A DNA stretch of 64,000 nucleotides from Anaeromyxobacter dehalogenans 2CP-1. Its GTDB lineage: Bacteria > Myxococcota > Myxococcia > Myxococcales > Anaeromyxobacteraceae. The stretch is taken from assembly GCF_000022145.1 (NCBI RefSeq), contig NC_011891.1:3640501-3704500 (forward strand), written 5' to 3'. The translations under genes and the position numbers were made by a program. Under the pieces are notes generated by a model that saw only the letters and a program-made list of their open reading frames with translations, did no database searches and was not told the origin of the DNA. Below, one piece after another: positions 26,793 to 35,214 of this stretch (position 1 is its first letter; every line of letters starts with the position of its first letter).

Positions 26793-29700
26793 TCAGCGGG
26801 CCGACGGGCCGGCGCCGAGCGGCGAGAGCCAGTAGGCGAGGCCGTTCAGGTCGGCCACCGAGAGCGCCACGAACCAGCCCTGCGGGCCGGACCGCGCCGC
26901 CGGGTCGCGCGCGCCGACGATCACCGCGAACCGATCCTGCACCGCGGCGACGCGGGCCTCGATCCCCAGCCCGGAGGGCCCGTCCCAGTCGGCCCACCAG
27001 CGCGGCCCGGCGCCGAACGAGAAGCCGCGCGCGTGGCCGAGCACGACCGCGCCGGCGGCGCTCGACCAGGTGTCGTGGGCGGCCCGGAAGGCGACCGGCT
27101 CGAGCGTGGTGGCGATCGAGAGCCAGGGGCGCAGATGGAGCTCCGGCTCCAGCCACGCGACGGCGAAGCCGCCGCGCGACACGTCGAGCGAGAGCCGGTA
27201 CGGGACGAGGCGGGCCGCCAGCGGGCGCCACGCCGCCTGGCCCGGAGCCGCTGTGACCGGGAGCGTCGAGGGATCGAGCACCAGGCGCGGCGTCGGCCCG
27301 CGCTCGGCCTGGCGGCGGGAGAGCAGCTCGGCCGCGCCGAACGCCGAGATCATCGCGCCGGAGAGGGGGCCCGGATCCCTCCCGACGGCGGTGCGCTCCA
27401 CCGCCAGCGCGCGACCCGCCAGCCGGTCGAGGGTGTCCGCCCACCACGCGTCCTGATCGCGCATCGCAAGGCGGAGCCCCTCCGACCCGGCGCGGTAGCC
27501 GTGGGCGGACAGGGCGGCCAGGAACTCGCCGAAGCCGAGCTCCGCCGGGCAGAGCGCCTCCGTGTCCCCGGACCGGCACGGCACCCGGCGGTCGGTGAGC
27601 GCCTCCAGCGTGGCGAGGACCGGGTCGCCCGCCGGCGCCGGGCGCGGCGCCAGCTCGTCGAGCCAGCTCCAGCTCGCCTCCTGCCGGAGCAGCTGCGCGC
27701 GCGTGGACCGGCCGAGCCACGCGGCGAGCTCCAGCCCCGCGAGGCGCGCGACCACCTGGCTCGCGTACGGCGAGGCGCGGACGCCGAGGACGTCCACCGT
27801 GCGCCGCAAGGCCTGGCCGACGCAGCGCTGGGTGGCGGGCGCGGTGAGATCCACGTCCGCCGGACTCCCGCGCAGCCGGATCGGACCCGCGTCGCCCGCC
27901 TCCGGCGCGCCGCCGGCGCACTCCGCCACCGCGATCCCGTGCGCCGCCTCGTAGACGCCCGCGTAGTAGTCGTAGCGGCGCAGGGGGCGGTCGAGGAAGC
28001 CGGCGAAGCCGGAGAGCTGCGCCCCGGCGAGCGGCGCGAACCGGCTGGGCGCCACCAGCCGGCGCTCGGTGGCGGCGCGATCGGCGAGCGCCATGGCGTC
28101 GGCGCGGAGCGCGGTGACGCGCGAGGACAGCCCGAGGAGGCGCGTCCTGGCCTCGAGCACGCCGAGCGCGCCGCGCCACGCCTCGGTCATGGCGCGCGCG
28201 TCCCACTCGCCGCGAGCCAGCAGCGCCGACGACGCGGCCACCGTCCCCTGGAGCGCGTCCACGTCGAGCAGGGCGTCCCCGGGGAGCGTCGCGAGGCGCG
28301 CGCGGGCGCGGCGCGCCTCGGCGGCCACGGCCGGCGGCGCCACCGCGGCCAGGCGCTCGAGCTGGGCGTCGAGCAGCCCGGCGAGCAGCGCGCCGGCGGC
28401 GCGCGTGAGGCCGTCCGAGCGGCGGATGGGCTCGAGGACGGCGGCGCGGAACCGGTGCAGCACCTCCTCCGGCAGGCCGCTCGCGGAGACGCGCTGCGCC
28501 TCGTCCGCGAGGAACAGCAGCGCCGACGCGACCAGCGTCGAGCGCCGCTCGAACGTCTCGGCGTCTGGGAGCTCCGAGGCGCGCCGCGCCGGCGGGGCGG
28601 TCGCGGCCTCCCGGAGCAGCGCGGCGAGCCCGTCGGCGAGGCGCACCACCTCTGCCGCGGGGAGCGGTGCGTCCTGCGGCCCCGGCGGCGCGAGCGACAG
28701 CCCTGCGACGTCGCGCGTGCACGGCTCCGGCTCGCGCCCGTGGGAGATGGGCGCCGCCGCGAGCCGGTCGATGCAGGCGGAGAGGGCCCGCCCGAACGCG
28801 GCCCGGCTCACCGAGGCCGGCGCCGGGCCGAGGGCCTCGGGGCGCCGGGGCGCGCGCGCCGGCGCGTACGCCGTCGCCGACGTCGCGCTCAGCTCCGCGA
28901 ACTCCGCCGCCACCTCGGCGAACTCCCGCAGGACGCGCTGGGTGGTGCGGTTCCAGCCGCTCGCCCCGATGGTGCGCGAGAGCTCGGCGCTGCGCGCGGT
29001 GGCGAGCAGGCTCCCGAACAGCCGCAGGTGTCGGCCGAGCGTGAAGTGCTCCGGGGCGGCCGTGTCCGTGGCGGAGGGCGGGCGCAGGCGCCGCAGCTCC
29101 GGGTCCACCACGAAGAAGACCACCGGGTGGAGCACGCTCCCTCCGCCGGCGGCGTCCACCAGGTGAACCGCCAGCCCGATGGGCGCGTTGTCGAAGACGC
29201 CGCCGTCCACGTACTCGTGGCAGCGCGCGGGCGCGCGCTCCGCATCCGCGTCCGCCGGCGCGGGGGCGCACAGCCGCCGGGGCGCGAACGCCATCGGCAC
29301 CGCGGCCGACGCGAGCAGCGCGTCCTCGATCACCTGCGGCCGGAACGGCGCGGCCTCGCCGGGTGCGGGGACGCCGTCCAGCTCGAGCACGCTCTCGGCC
29401 AGCTCCCCGGGCAGCAGCGCCTGGCGGACCACGGCCACGGCGCCGTCCCGCCCCGCCTCCAGGCGCCACGGAACGACGAGCCGCTGCGTCGAGGTGGTGA
29501 GCCCCGCCACGTCGCGCTGCCGCGGCTCGGCCTGGGTCACCGCGATCCCGACCGGCACCCGGCACCCGGGGCGGAAGGCGCCGGCCGCGCCCGGGCCGAA
29601 GAGCGCCGACCGGATGAGCGCCCCGGTCCGCTCCAGCGGCGCGGCGGACAGCAGGCCGTCCCCCGGCCGGTAACCTCGCGCCGAGCGCGGCAGCAGCTCG

Positions 29701-30080
29701 TCGAAGTCGAGATCGATCCAGGCGCTCAGGAGCAGGTTCTCGTCCACGTCGCCGGCGCGCTCCGGGCGCGCGCACCAGGTCGCAGCGGCGAGGAGCGCGT
29801 TCACCGCGCCGGCGGAGGTCCCGGTCACGGCGGCCAGGCGGGGCCGGAACAGCGCGGCGACCCCGGCCCTGCCGTCGCGGACCGCCGCGAGGTAGCGGAC
29901 GGTCGCCCAGGACAGCCCCGCCTCGTAGGCGCCCAGGCTGACCCCGCCACTGACCGTGAACGCGACCAGGTCGTCGGGCCGACCGCCGGCCGCGGCGGGC
30001 GCGGGCTCCCCGGCCCGGGCGCCCGCGGGCGCCAGGGTCGCGAGGACGACGGCGACGAGCGCGGCGCGGCACGGGAGCAC
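26793..30080 (-). CDS. Very large patatin-like phospholipase, exported
   Basis: A 1095-residue protein, far longer than the usual 300-400 of bacterial patatins. After a signal peptide (MLPCRAALVAVVLATLAPAG, cleavage near ARAGEP) the patatin domain shows the glycine-rich oxyanion motif VSGGVSLGAYEAG, the nucleophile in GTSAGAVNALL, and the catalytic aspartate in YVDGGVFDNAPIGL (about residues 38-320). The remaining 750 residues are helical and unassigned, ending in a beta-rich stretch (LRLSLDVSRGGFAVAWLEPE ... VADLNGLAYWLSPLG). Expected activity is lipid acyl hydrolysis in the periplasm or outside the cell. It lies 64 bases downstream of the molybdenum-hydroxylase large-subunit gene on the same strand. 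Confidence 0.9.
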   Translation of the reverse strand: MLPCRAALVAVVLATLAPAGARAGEPAPAAAGGRPDDLVAFTVSGGVSLGAYEAGLSWATVRYLAAVRDGRAGVAALFRPRLAAVTGTSAGAVNALLAAATWCARPERAGDVDENLLLSAWIDLDFDELLPRSARGYRPGDGLLSAAPLERTGALIRSALFGPGAAGAFRPGCRVPVGIAVTQAEPRQRDVAGLTTSTQRLVVPWRLEAGRDGAVAVVRQALLPGELAESVLELDGVPAPGEAAPFRPQVIEDALLASAAVPMAFAPRRLCAPAPADADAERAPARCHEYVDGGVFDNAPIGLAVHLVDAAGGGSVLHPVVFFVVDPELRRLRPPSATDTAAPEHFTLGRHLRLFGSLLATARSAELSRTIGASGWNRTTQRVLREFAEVAAEFAELSATSATAYAPARAPRRPEALGPAPASVSRAAFGRALSACIDRLAAAPISHGREPEPCTRDVAGLSLAPPGPQDAPLPAAEVVRLADGLAALLREAATAPPARRASELPDAETFERRSTLVASALLFLADEAQRVSASGLPEEVLHRFRAAVLEPIRRSDGLTRAAGALLAGLLDAQLERLAAVAPPAVAAEARRARARLATLPGDALLDVDALQGTVAASSALLARGEWDARAMTEAWRGALGVLEARTRLLGLSSRVTALRADAMALADRAATERRLVAPSRFAPLAGAQLSGFAGFLDRPLRRYDYYAGVYEAAHGIAVAECAGGAPEAGDAGPIRLRGSPADVDLTAPATQRCVGQALRRTVDVLGVRASPYASQVVARLAGLELAAWLGRSTRAQLLRQEASWSWLDELAPRPAPAGDPVLATLEALTDRRVPCRSGDTEALCPAELGFGEFLAALSAHGYRAGSEGLRLAMRDQDAWWADTLDRLAGRALAVERTAVGRDPGPLSGAMISAFGAAELLSRRQAERGPTPRLVLDPSTLPVTAAPGQAAWRPLAARLVPYRLSLDVSRGGFAVAWLEPELHLRPWLSIATTLEPVAFRAAHDTWSSAAGAVVLGHARGFSFGAGPRWWADWDGPSGLGIEARVAAVQDRFAVIVGARDPAARSGPQGWFVALSVADLNGLAYWLSPLGAGPSAR

Positions 30081-30143
30081 CGCGCCACTCTGCGCGACCG
30101 GCCCGGGACCGTCAACGCATCCGGCGGCGGCCGGGGTCGCCCG

Positions 30144-32267
30144 CTACCCTGCGCGCCCCGCCGGCCGGAGCGGCAGCCTGCGCAGCCGCTCCCCGGTGGC
30201 GGCGAACACCGCGTTCGCGACGGCCGGGGCGATGGGCGGGAGCGCGGGCTCGCCCATGCCGCCGGGCTCGGCGTTGCTCGGGACGAGGTGCACCTCGACC
30301 CTCGGCATCTCGCTCATCCGGAGCGGCTCGTACGCGTCGAAGTTGCCCTGCTCCACCGCGCCGCCCTTCACGGTGATCTCGCCACGCAGCGCCGCCGACA
30401 GCCCGTACACCACCGAGCCCTCCACCTGCGCCTCGACGCTGTCCGGGTTGAGGGCGGTGCCGCAGTCCACCGCGCACACCACCCGGTGCACGGTGATCCG
30501 GCCGTTTCGCACCGACACCTCGGCGACCTGGGCGACGTAGCTGCCGAACGACGCGTGGCAAGCGAGGCCCAGCGCGTGCCCGGCCGGCGGCGCCTTGCCC
30601 CAGCCGGCGCGGTCGGCCGCCAGCCGCAGCACGCCGCGCAGGCGGCTGTCGCGCGGGAGGTTGGCGAGGCGGAACGCGAGCGGGTCCTGGCCGGCGGCCC
30701 GCGCCAGCTCGTCCACGAAGACCTCCTCCGCGAACGCGTTCTGCGACGAGTACACCGAGCGCCACCAGCCGAGCGGCACGCCGATCTCGGGCAGCGCGTG
30801 CTCCACGCGGACGGCGCGGGCGGTGTACGGCACGTCGGCCGCGCCCTCCACCGTGTCCGGCCGGTCGCCGCGGCGGCGCGCCTCGCCGAACAGCTGCTGC
30901 CCGATGGACGGGTTGCGCACCACGTGGTGCCACGCCACCAGGCGCCCCTTCGCGTCCAGGCCGGCCCGCAGCTCGTTGCGCCCCGGCGGCCGGTAGAAGT
31001 CGTGGCGCAGGTCGTCCTCGCGCGTCCAGGTGACCTGGACCGGCGCGCCCGCCGCCCGCGACACGTGCGCCGCCTCGACCGCGAAGTCCGGCAGCGCCCG
31101 GCGGCCGAAGCCGCCGCCGAGGAACGTGACGTGCACCGTCACCGCGGCCTCGGCGAGGCCGAGCGCCTTCGCCACCTCGGCGCGGGCCCAGAGCGGCGCC
31201 TGGGTCGGCGCCCACAGTTCCGCCTTCCCCAGGGCCACGTGGGCCGTGCAGTTCATCGGCTCCATGGTGGCGTGGGCGAGCAGCGGCAGCTCGTACACGG
31301 CCTGCACGCGCTGCGCCGCGCCCGCCAGCGCCTGCTCCACGTCCCCGCCCTCGCTGCGCGACGGGACCGGGTCCACCTTCGCCTCGGCGAGCAGGCGCGC
31401 GATGGCGGCGCCGTCGAGCGCGCCGTTCGGGCCCGGCTCGAAGGTCGCCTTCAGCGCCTCGCGCCCCTGGATGGCGGCCCAGGTCGAGTCGGCGATCACC
31501 GCGATGCCGCTCGGGACCTCGACCACCTTGCGCACGCCGGGCACGTTCGCGGCCGCGGCCGCGTCGAAGCCCTTCACCTTCCCGCCGCGCACCGGCGGCC
31601 GCGCCACCGTGGCGTGCAGCATGCCCGAGACGCGCACGTCGAGTCCGAACACCGCCTCGCCGCGAACCTTGGGCGGCGTGTCGAGGCGCGGCACGCGCTT
31701 GCCGATGAGCTTGAACCGCCGCGGATCCTTCAGGCGCGGGTTCGCCGGGACCGGCAGCGTCGCCGCGTCGGCCGCCAGCTCGCCGTACCCGAGGCGCCGC
31801 CCGCTCGCGGCGTGCACCACCGCGCCGCCCTCGGCCCGGCAGGCGCGCACGGGGACCCCGAGCCGCCTCGCGCCCGCCTTCAGCAGCACCTCGCGCGCCG
31901 CGGCGCCGGCCTTGCGGAGCGGGATGAACTCGCTGCGCACCGAGCGCGAGCCGCCGGTGACCATCTCGCCGTACTTCGGGTCGGCGTCGCCCTGGACGAC
32001 CTTCACCTTGGTCCAGTCCGCCTCCAGCTCCTCCGCCACCAGCACCGCCATGCCGGTGTAGGTCCCCTGCCCCATCTCCGAGCGGCCGAGGAAGATCGTC
32101 GTGGTGCCGTCCGGCGCGAGGTGCAGCCACGCCGACGGCCTGAAGCCTTCCGCCGCCGCCACCTGCCCCGCGGCCAGCACGCGGCCCGGACCGGACACGG
32201 CCAGCCACAGCCCCGCGCCCGCCGAGAGCTTCAGGAAGTCCCTTCGCCCCAGCGCCCCGGCGCTCAT
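30144..32267 (-). CDS. Molybdenum hydroxylase large subunit (xanthine dehydrogenase/isoquinoline oxidoreductase family), Tat-exported
   Basis: A 707-residue molybdopterin-binding subunit. [20 protein letters not shown] is a twin-arginine signal, so the holoenzyme is periplasmic, like isoquinoline 1-oxidoreductase-type (IorB) proteins. Cofactor-binding segments include [34 protein letters not shown] and, near the end, the catalytic glutamate in [20 protein letters not shown]. There is no separate FAD subunit gene, as is usual for the Tat-exported two-subunit type that passes electrons to cytochromes. The ATG overlaps the small-subunit TGA (ATGA). Substrate unknown: aldehyde or N-heterocycle are family possibilities. 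Confidence 0.9.
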   Translation of the reverse strand: MSAGALGRRDFLKLSAGAGLWLAVSGPGRVLAAGQVAAAEGFRPSAWLHLAPDGTTTIFLGRSEMGQGTYTGMAVLVAEELEADWTKVKVVQGDADPKYGEMVTGGSRSVRSEFIPLRKAGAAAREVLLKAGARRLGVPVRACRAEGGAVVHAASGRRLGYGELAADAATLPVPANPRLKDPRRFKLIGKRVPRLDTPPKVRGEAVFGLDVRVSGMLHATVARPPVRGGKVKGFDAAAAANVPGVRKVVEVPSGIAVIADSTWAAIQGREALKATFEPGPNGALDGAAIARLLAEAKVDPVPSRSEGGDVEQALAGAAQRVQAVYELPLLAHATMEPMNCTAHVALGKAELWAPTQAPLWARAEVAKALGLAEAAVTVHVTFLGGGFGRRALPDFAVEAAHVSRAAGAPVQVTWTREDDLRHDFYRPPGRNELRAGLDAKGRLVAWHHVVRNPSIGQQLFGEARRRGDRPDTVEGAADVPYTARAVRVEHALPEIGVPLGWWRSVYSSQNAFAEEVFVDELARAAGQDPLAFRLANLPRDSRLRGVLRLAADRAGWGKAPPAGHALGLACHASFGSYVAQVAEVSVRNGRITVHRVVCAVDCGTALNPDSVEAQVEGSVVYGLSAALRGEITVKGGAVEQGNFDAYEPLRMSEMPRVEVHLVPSNAEPGGMGEPALPPIAPAVANAVFAATGERLRRLPLRPAGRAG

Positions 32268-32731
32268 CGCGCACCTCCCTTGGCCCGCGCCGCGCGGTGG
32301 ATGGCGCGGCGGATCCGCTGGTACGTCCCGCACCGGCACAGCACGCCGTCCATGGCGGCGTCGATCTGCGCGTCGGTGGGATCCGGGGTCCTGGTGAGGA
32401 GCGCCGCCGCGGACATGATCTGCCCGGACTGGCAGTACCCGCACTGCGGGACCTCCTCCTCCACCCACGCCGCCTGCAGCGGGCTGCCGCCGGCGGCGAG
32501 CCCTTCGATCGTGGTGATGCGGTGCCCGACGGCGTCCTTCACCGGCGTCTGGCAGCTCCGCACCGCGTCGCCGTCGAGCAGCACCGTGCACGCGCCGCAG
32601 AGCGACATGCCGCAGCCGAACTTCGTGCCGGTGAGGCCGAGCGTGTCGCGGAGCACCCACAGCAGCGGCGTCTCCGGCGCGACGTCCACCGTGCGCTTCT
32701 GGTCGTTCACGAGCAGGGTCAGGCTGGCCAT
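32264..32731 (-). CDS. Molybdenum hydroxylase small subunit, two [2Fe-2S] clusters
   Basis: A 155-residue electron-transfer subunit. The N-terminal plant-ferredoxin-type cluster has [20 protein letters not shown] then RSCQTP, and the C-terminal helical cluster has [11 protein letters not shown] then [10 protein letters not shown], the standard eight cysteines. It begins [20 protein letters not shown]. No Tat signal, so it probably travels with the large subunit. The start follows a GAGGAG site. Order on the minus strand: MobA-like, XdhC, small, large. Confidence 0.95.
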   Translation of the reverse strand: MASLTLLVNDQKRTVDVAPETPLLWVLRDTLGLTGTKFGCGMSLCGACTVLLDGDAVRSCQTPVKDAVGHRITTIEGLAAGGSPLQAAWVEEEVPQCGYCQSGQIMSAAALLTRTPDPTDAQIDAAMDGVLCRCGTYQRIRRAIHRAARAKGGAR

Positions 32732-32760
32732 CTCGTCTCCTCCATGTCCTGCGGCCGGGA

Positions 32761-33681
32761 TCAGGTGGCGGGCGCGGCGGCGGCGGGCGCCGGGACGGGC
32801 GCGGCCGCGCGGCGCAGCGTCGCCACCAGGTCTGCGAGGATCTCCACCGCGAGCTCGGCGGGCGCCTCGCCGCCCAGGTCGAGCCCCACCGGCCCGTGCA
32901 GGCGCGCCAGGTCGGCGTCGGCGAGTCCCTCCTCGCGGAGCCGGCTGCGGATCCCCGCCTGCGTGCGGCGGCTCCCCAGCGCCCCGACGTAGAACGCCGG
33001 CGACCGGAGCGCCGCGGCGAGCGCCGGGTCGTCGAGCTTGCGATCGTGGCTGAGCGTCACCACGGCCGTCCGCGCGTCGAGGCCGATCCGGGCGAGCGCC
33101 TCCCCGGGCCAGGCGCGCTCGACGGCAACGCCGGGGAAGCGCGCCTCGGTGGCGTAGACGGGGCGCGGGTCCACCAGCCGGACCTCGTAGCCCGCCACCT
33201 CCGCCATGCGCGCGAGCGGCTGCGCGAGGTGCACCGCCCCGACGATCACCAGCCGCACCGGCGGCTCCAGCACCAGCCGGAACGTCTCGCCCCCGCCGAG
33301 CTCGAGCACCCGCTCGACCCGCTCGCGCGCGCGGAGCGCGCGGACGTCGCGTGCCAGCGCGTCGGCGCCGGCCGCCTCCACGTGGACGCGCACCCGCCCG
33401 CCGCACGGGAGCCCCACCTCCCAGGCGCGCTCGGCCGTCACCCCGTACTCGAGCGTTCGCGGCGCCCCGGTGCGCAGCACCTCCAGCGCCGCCTCCGCCA
33501 CGGCCGACTCCACGCAGCCGCCCGACACCGAGCCCGCCAGCTCTCCGCGCTCGCTCACCGCGAGCTGGCTGCCGGCCGGTCGAGGCGACGAGCCCCAGGT
33601 CGCGACCACGGTCGCGAGCGCCACTCGCTGCCCCGCGGCGCTCCAGGCGGCCGCCCGCTCCAGGACCTCGCGATCGGTCAC
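32761..33681 (-). CDS. xdhC: XdhC/CoxI-family molybdenum cofactor maturation protein
   Basis: A 306-residue protein that binds molybdenum cofactor, promotes its sulfuration and inserts it into hydroxylases of this family. N-terminal XdhC part: [20 protein letters not shown] and [12 protein letters not shown] with the conserved cysteine. C-terminal Rossmann part: [20 protein letters not shown] then [10 protein letters not shown], and the final [15 protein letters not shown]. It lies 29 bases before the small subunit gene and shares four bases with the MobA-like gene, so its job is maturation of the neighbouring enzyme. Confidence 0.93.
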   Translation of the reverse strand: MTDREVLERAAAWSAAGQRVALATVVATWGSSPRPAGSQLAVSERGELAGSVSGGCVESAVAEAALEVLRTGAPRTLEYGVTAERAWEVGLPCGGRVRVHVEAAGADALARDVRALRARERVERVLELGGGETFRLVLEPPVRLVIVGAVHLAQPLARMAEVAGYEVRLVDPRPVYATEARFPGVAVERAWPGEALARIGLDARTAVVTLSHDRKLDDPALAAALRSPAFYVGALGSRRTQAGIRSRLREEGLADADLARLHGPVGLDLGGEAPAELAVEILADLVATLRRAAAPVPAPAAAAPAT

Positions 33682-34283
33682 CGCGTGCCTCCCTCGCCGA
33701 GCCGCGCGCGCAGGCGCTCCAGGTCGGCCGGACCGTCCACGTCGGCGAGCGTGCCGGCGGGCGCGTCCACCACCTGCAGCCGGTCCGCGTGACGCCGCAG
33801 CAGCGCGCGCCCGATCCCGTCACCCTCGCCGCCCGCGGCCAGCTCGGCGAACAGCGCGCGATGGTAGAGCACCGGCGGCGCGAGGGCGTCGCCATCGCGG
33901 GTCGCCACCAGCGGCGCACCGGAGGCGCGGTGGCGCACCACCAGGGCGCGGATCGCCGCGGCGTCCACCAGCGGCATGTCGGCGAGGAGCACCACCGCGC
34001 CCGCCGCGAGGGCGGGCACCGCGGCCAGGCCGGCCGCGAGCGAGGCGTTCATGCCGCGCGAGGTGAGGGCGGGATCCGCGACGATCGTGCAGGGGAGGCC
34101 CTCCAGCTCCGGCCGGGCGCGCTCGGCGGCGTCGCCGAGCACCACCACCACGGGGCCCACCGCCGCGTCCGCCGCGGCGCGCGCGACGCGCCGGAGCAGC
34201 GAGACGCCCCCGAGCTCGAGCACCAGCTTGCTGCGGCCCATCCGCGACGAGCCGCCGGCCGCGAGCACGATGGGCGCGAACAT
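33678..34283 (-). CDS. MobA-like molybdenum cofactor nucleotidyltransferase (MocA type)
   Basis: A 201-residue NTP transferase. The nucleotide-binding N-terminus is [20 protein letters not shown], followed by [18 protein letters not shown] and the metal-binding [10 protein letters not shown]. Such proteins add CMP or GMP to the pterin cofactor; the version beside hydroxylase genes usually makes the cytosine form. It overlaps xdhC by four bases (ATGA) and would be the first gene of the transcript. Confidence 0.88.
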   Translation of the reverse strand: MFAPIVLAAGGSSRMGRSKLVLELGGVSLLRRVARAAADAAVGPVVVVLGDAAERARPELEGLPCTIVADPALTSRGMNASLAAGLAAVPALAAGAVVLLADMPLVDAAAIRALVVRHRASGAPLVATRDGDALAPPVLYHRALFAELAAGGEGDGIGRALLRRHADRLQVVDAPAGTLADVDGPADLERLRARLGEGGTR

Positions 34284-34388
34284 GGCCGGAACCTTAACCC
34301 GGCGCGCGCGCGCCCGCCGAGACGGCGACGCGCGAGCGCGCCCGCGGCGCGCCCCTTCCGGGAGCGCACCGCGGGCGCAAGACCTCCG

Positions 34389-34406
34389 TCCCGCGGCGCC
34401 GCGGGA
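34389..34406 (-). terminator. Palindromic hairpin after the outer-membrane protein gene
   Basis: TCCCGCGGCGCCGCGGGA is a perfect 18-base palindrome (7-base stem with a 4-base loop) lying 9 bases past the stop codon of the 34415 gene. It may end that transcript before the MobA-like gene. Confidence 0.4.
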
Positions 34407-34414
34407 TCGGCCGG

Positions 34415-34990
34415 CTACCGGCCGCCGAAGTAGACGCTGAGGCCGACGCCGACGTTCAGGCCCGAGATGTCCCAGTCGCGGTTCACGTCGTCCTCGAGGT
34501 ACAGCGCCTGGTAGCCGAGGCCGGCGTCGATCGAGAGGTACGACACCGGGAAGAAGCTCAGCCCCGCGCCGACGCCCCAGCCGAACCCGTCCATGTCGAG
34601 GTCGTCCTGCGAGCCCCGCGCGAACACGAGGTTGCCGTTCAGCTTGAGCGAGAGCTGCTGGGCCAGGCTCACGTTGAAGCCGATCGTCGGGCCGAAGGTG
34701 GTGGTGCTGGACTCGGTCTTGTCGAGGCCGTAGGTGGTCTCGACGTTCTGGTGCCCGAGGACGAGGCCGATGCCGAGGTTCGGGGCGATGTAGACGAGGC
34801 CCGAGCCGTGGACGGTCCAGATGTCCTGGTCGAAGTCGTTGGGGTCGCCGTCCACCTCGGTCGACGTGGTCGAGAACCCGAGCTGGGTCGAGCCGGAGAG
34901 CTCCAGCGTGCCCGGCGACAGGTTGCGGGCCTGCGCGGCGAACGGCGCCAGCGCGAGGACGGCGAGGACGGAGATGAGCATCCGCTTCAT
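34415..34990 (-). CDS. Outer-membrane beta-barrel protein
   Basis: A 191-residue protein with a clear signal peptide (MKRMLISVLAVLALAPFAAQA, cleavage after AQA). The mature part is a series of alternating polar/hydrophobic strands (ELSGSTQLGFSTTS, GIGLVLGHQNVETTYGLDK, TTTFGPTIGFNVSL, LSIDAGLGYQALYL) ending in an aromatic-containing strand, GLNVGVGLSVYFGGR; a near-terminal phenylalanine is typical of OmpW/OmpX-type barrels. About eight strands fit the length. Role unknown; small barrels act as adhesins or small-molecule pores. Confidence 0.85.
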   Translation of the reverse strand: MKRMLISVLAVLALAPFAAQARNLSPGTLELSGSTQLGFSTTSTEVDGDPNDFDQDIWTVHGSGLVYIAPNLGIGLVLGHQNVETTYGLDKTESSTTTFGPTIGFNVSLAQQLSLKLNGNLVFARGSQDDLDMDGFGWGVGAGLSFFPVSYLSIDAGLGYQALYLEDDVNRDWDISGLNVGVGLSVYFGGR

Positions 34991-35214
34991 GTGTGTTCGC
35001 TCCGTGGGTGGTGAGGGGCGGCGCGCGGCGGCCCGGCTGCCGCGCCCGTGGCGCGCCGGCGAGCGCCGGCGCACGCACGTTCAACCTGCCTTCGCGCCGC
35101 GTGTCAACCGCGGATCGCACCGCGACGCGCACGTGATCCGGCGCGACGAGGGACTTGACCCGCTCGCGGCCCCGCGCGAGAGAACCGGGAGCCCATTCGG
35201 CGCGGAGGTCGTAC

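Noticed and set aside
25165-30072. 1635-codon minus-strand frame
   Set aside because: A second frame of the patatin gene plus antisense of TetR and hydrolase; stop-free only because of GC bias.
27033-33053. 2006-codon plus-strand frame
   Set aside because: Antisense shadow of patatin and molybdenum hydroxylase genes; repetitive Arg/Ala/Gly/His composition, no motif.
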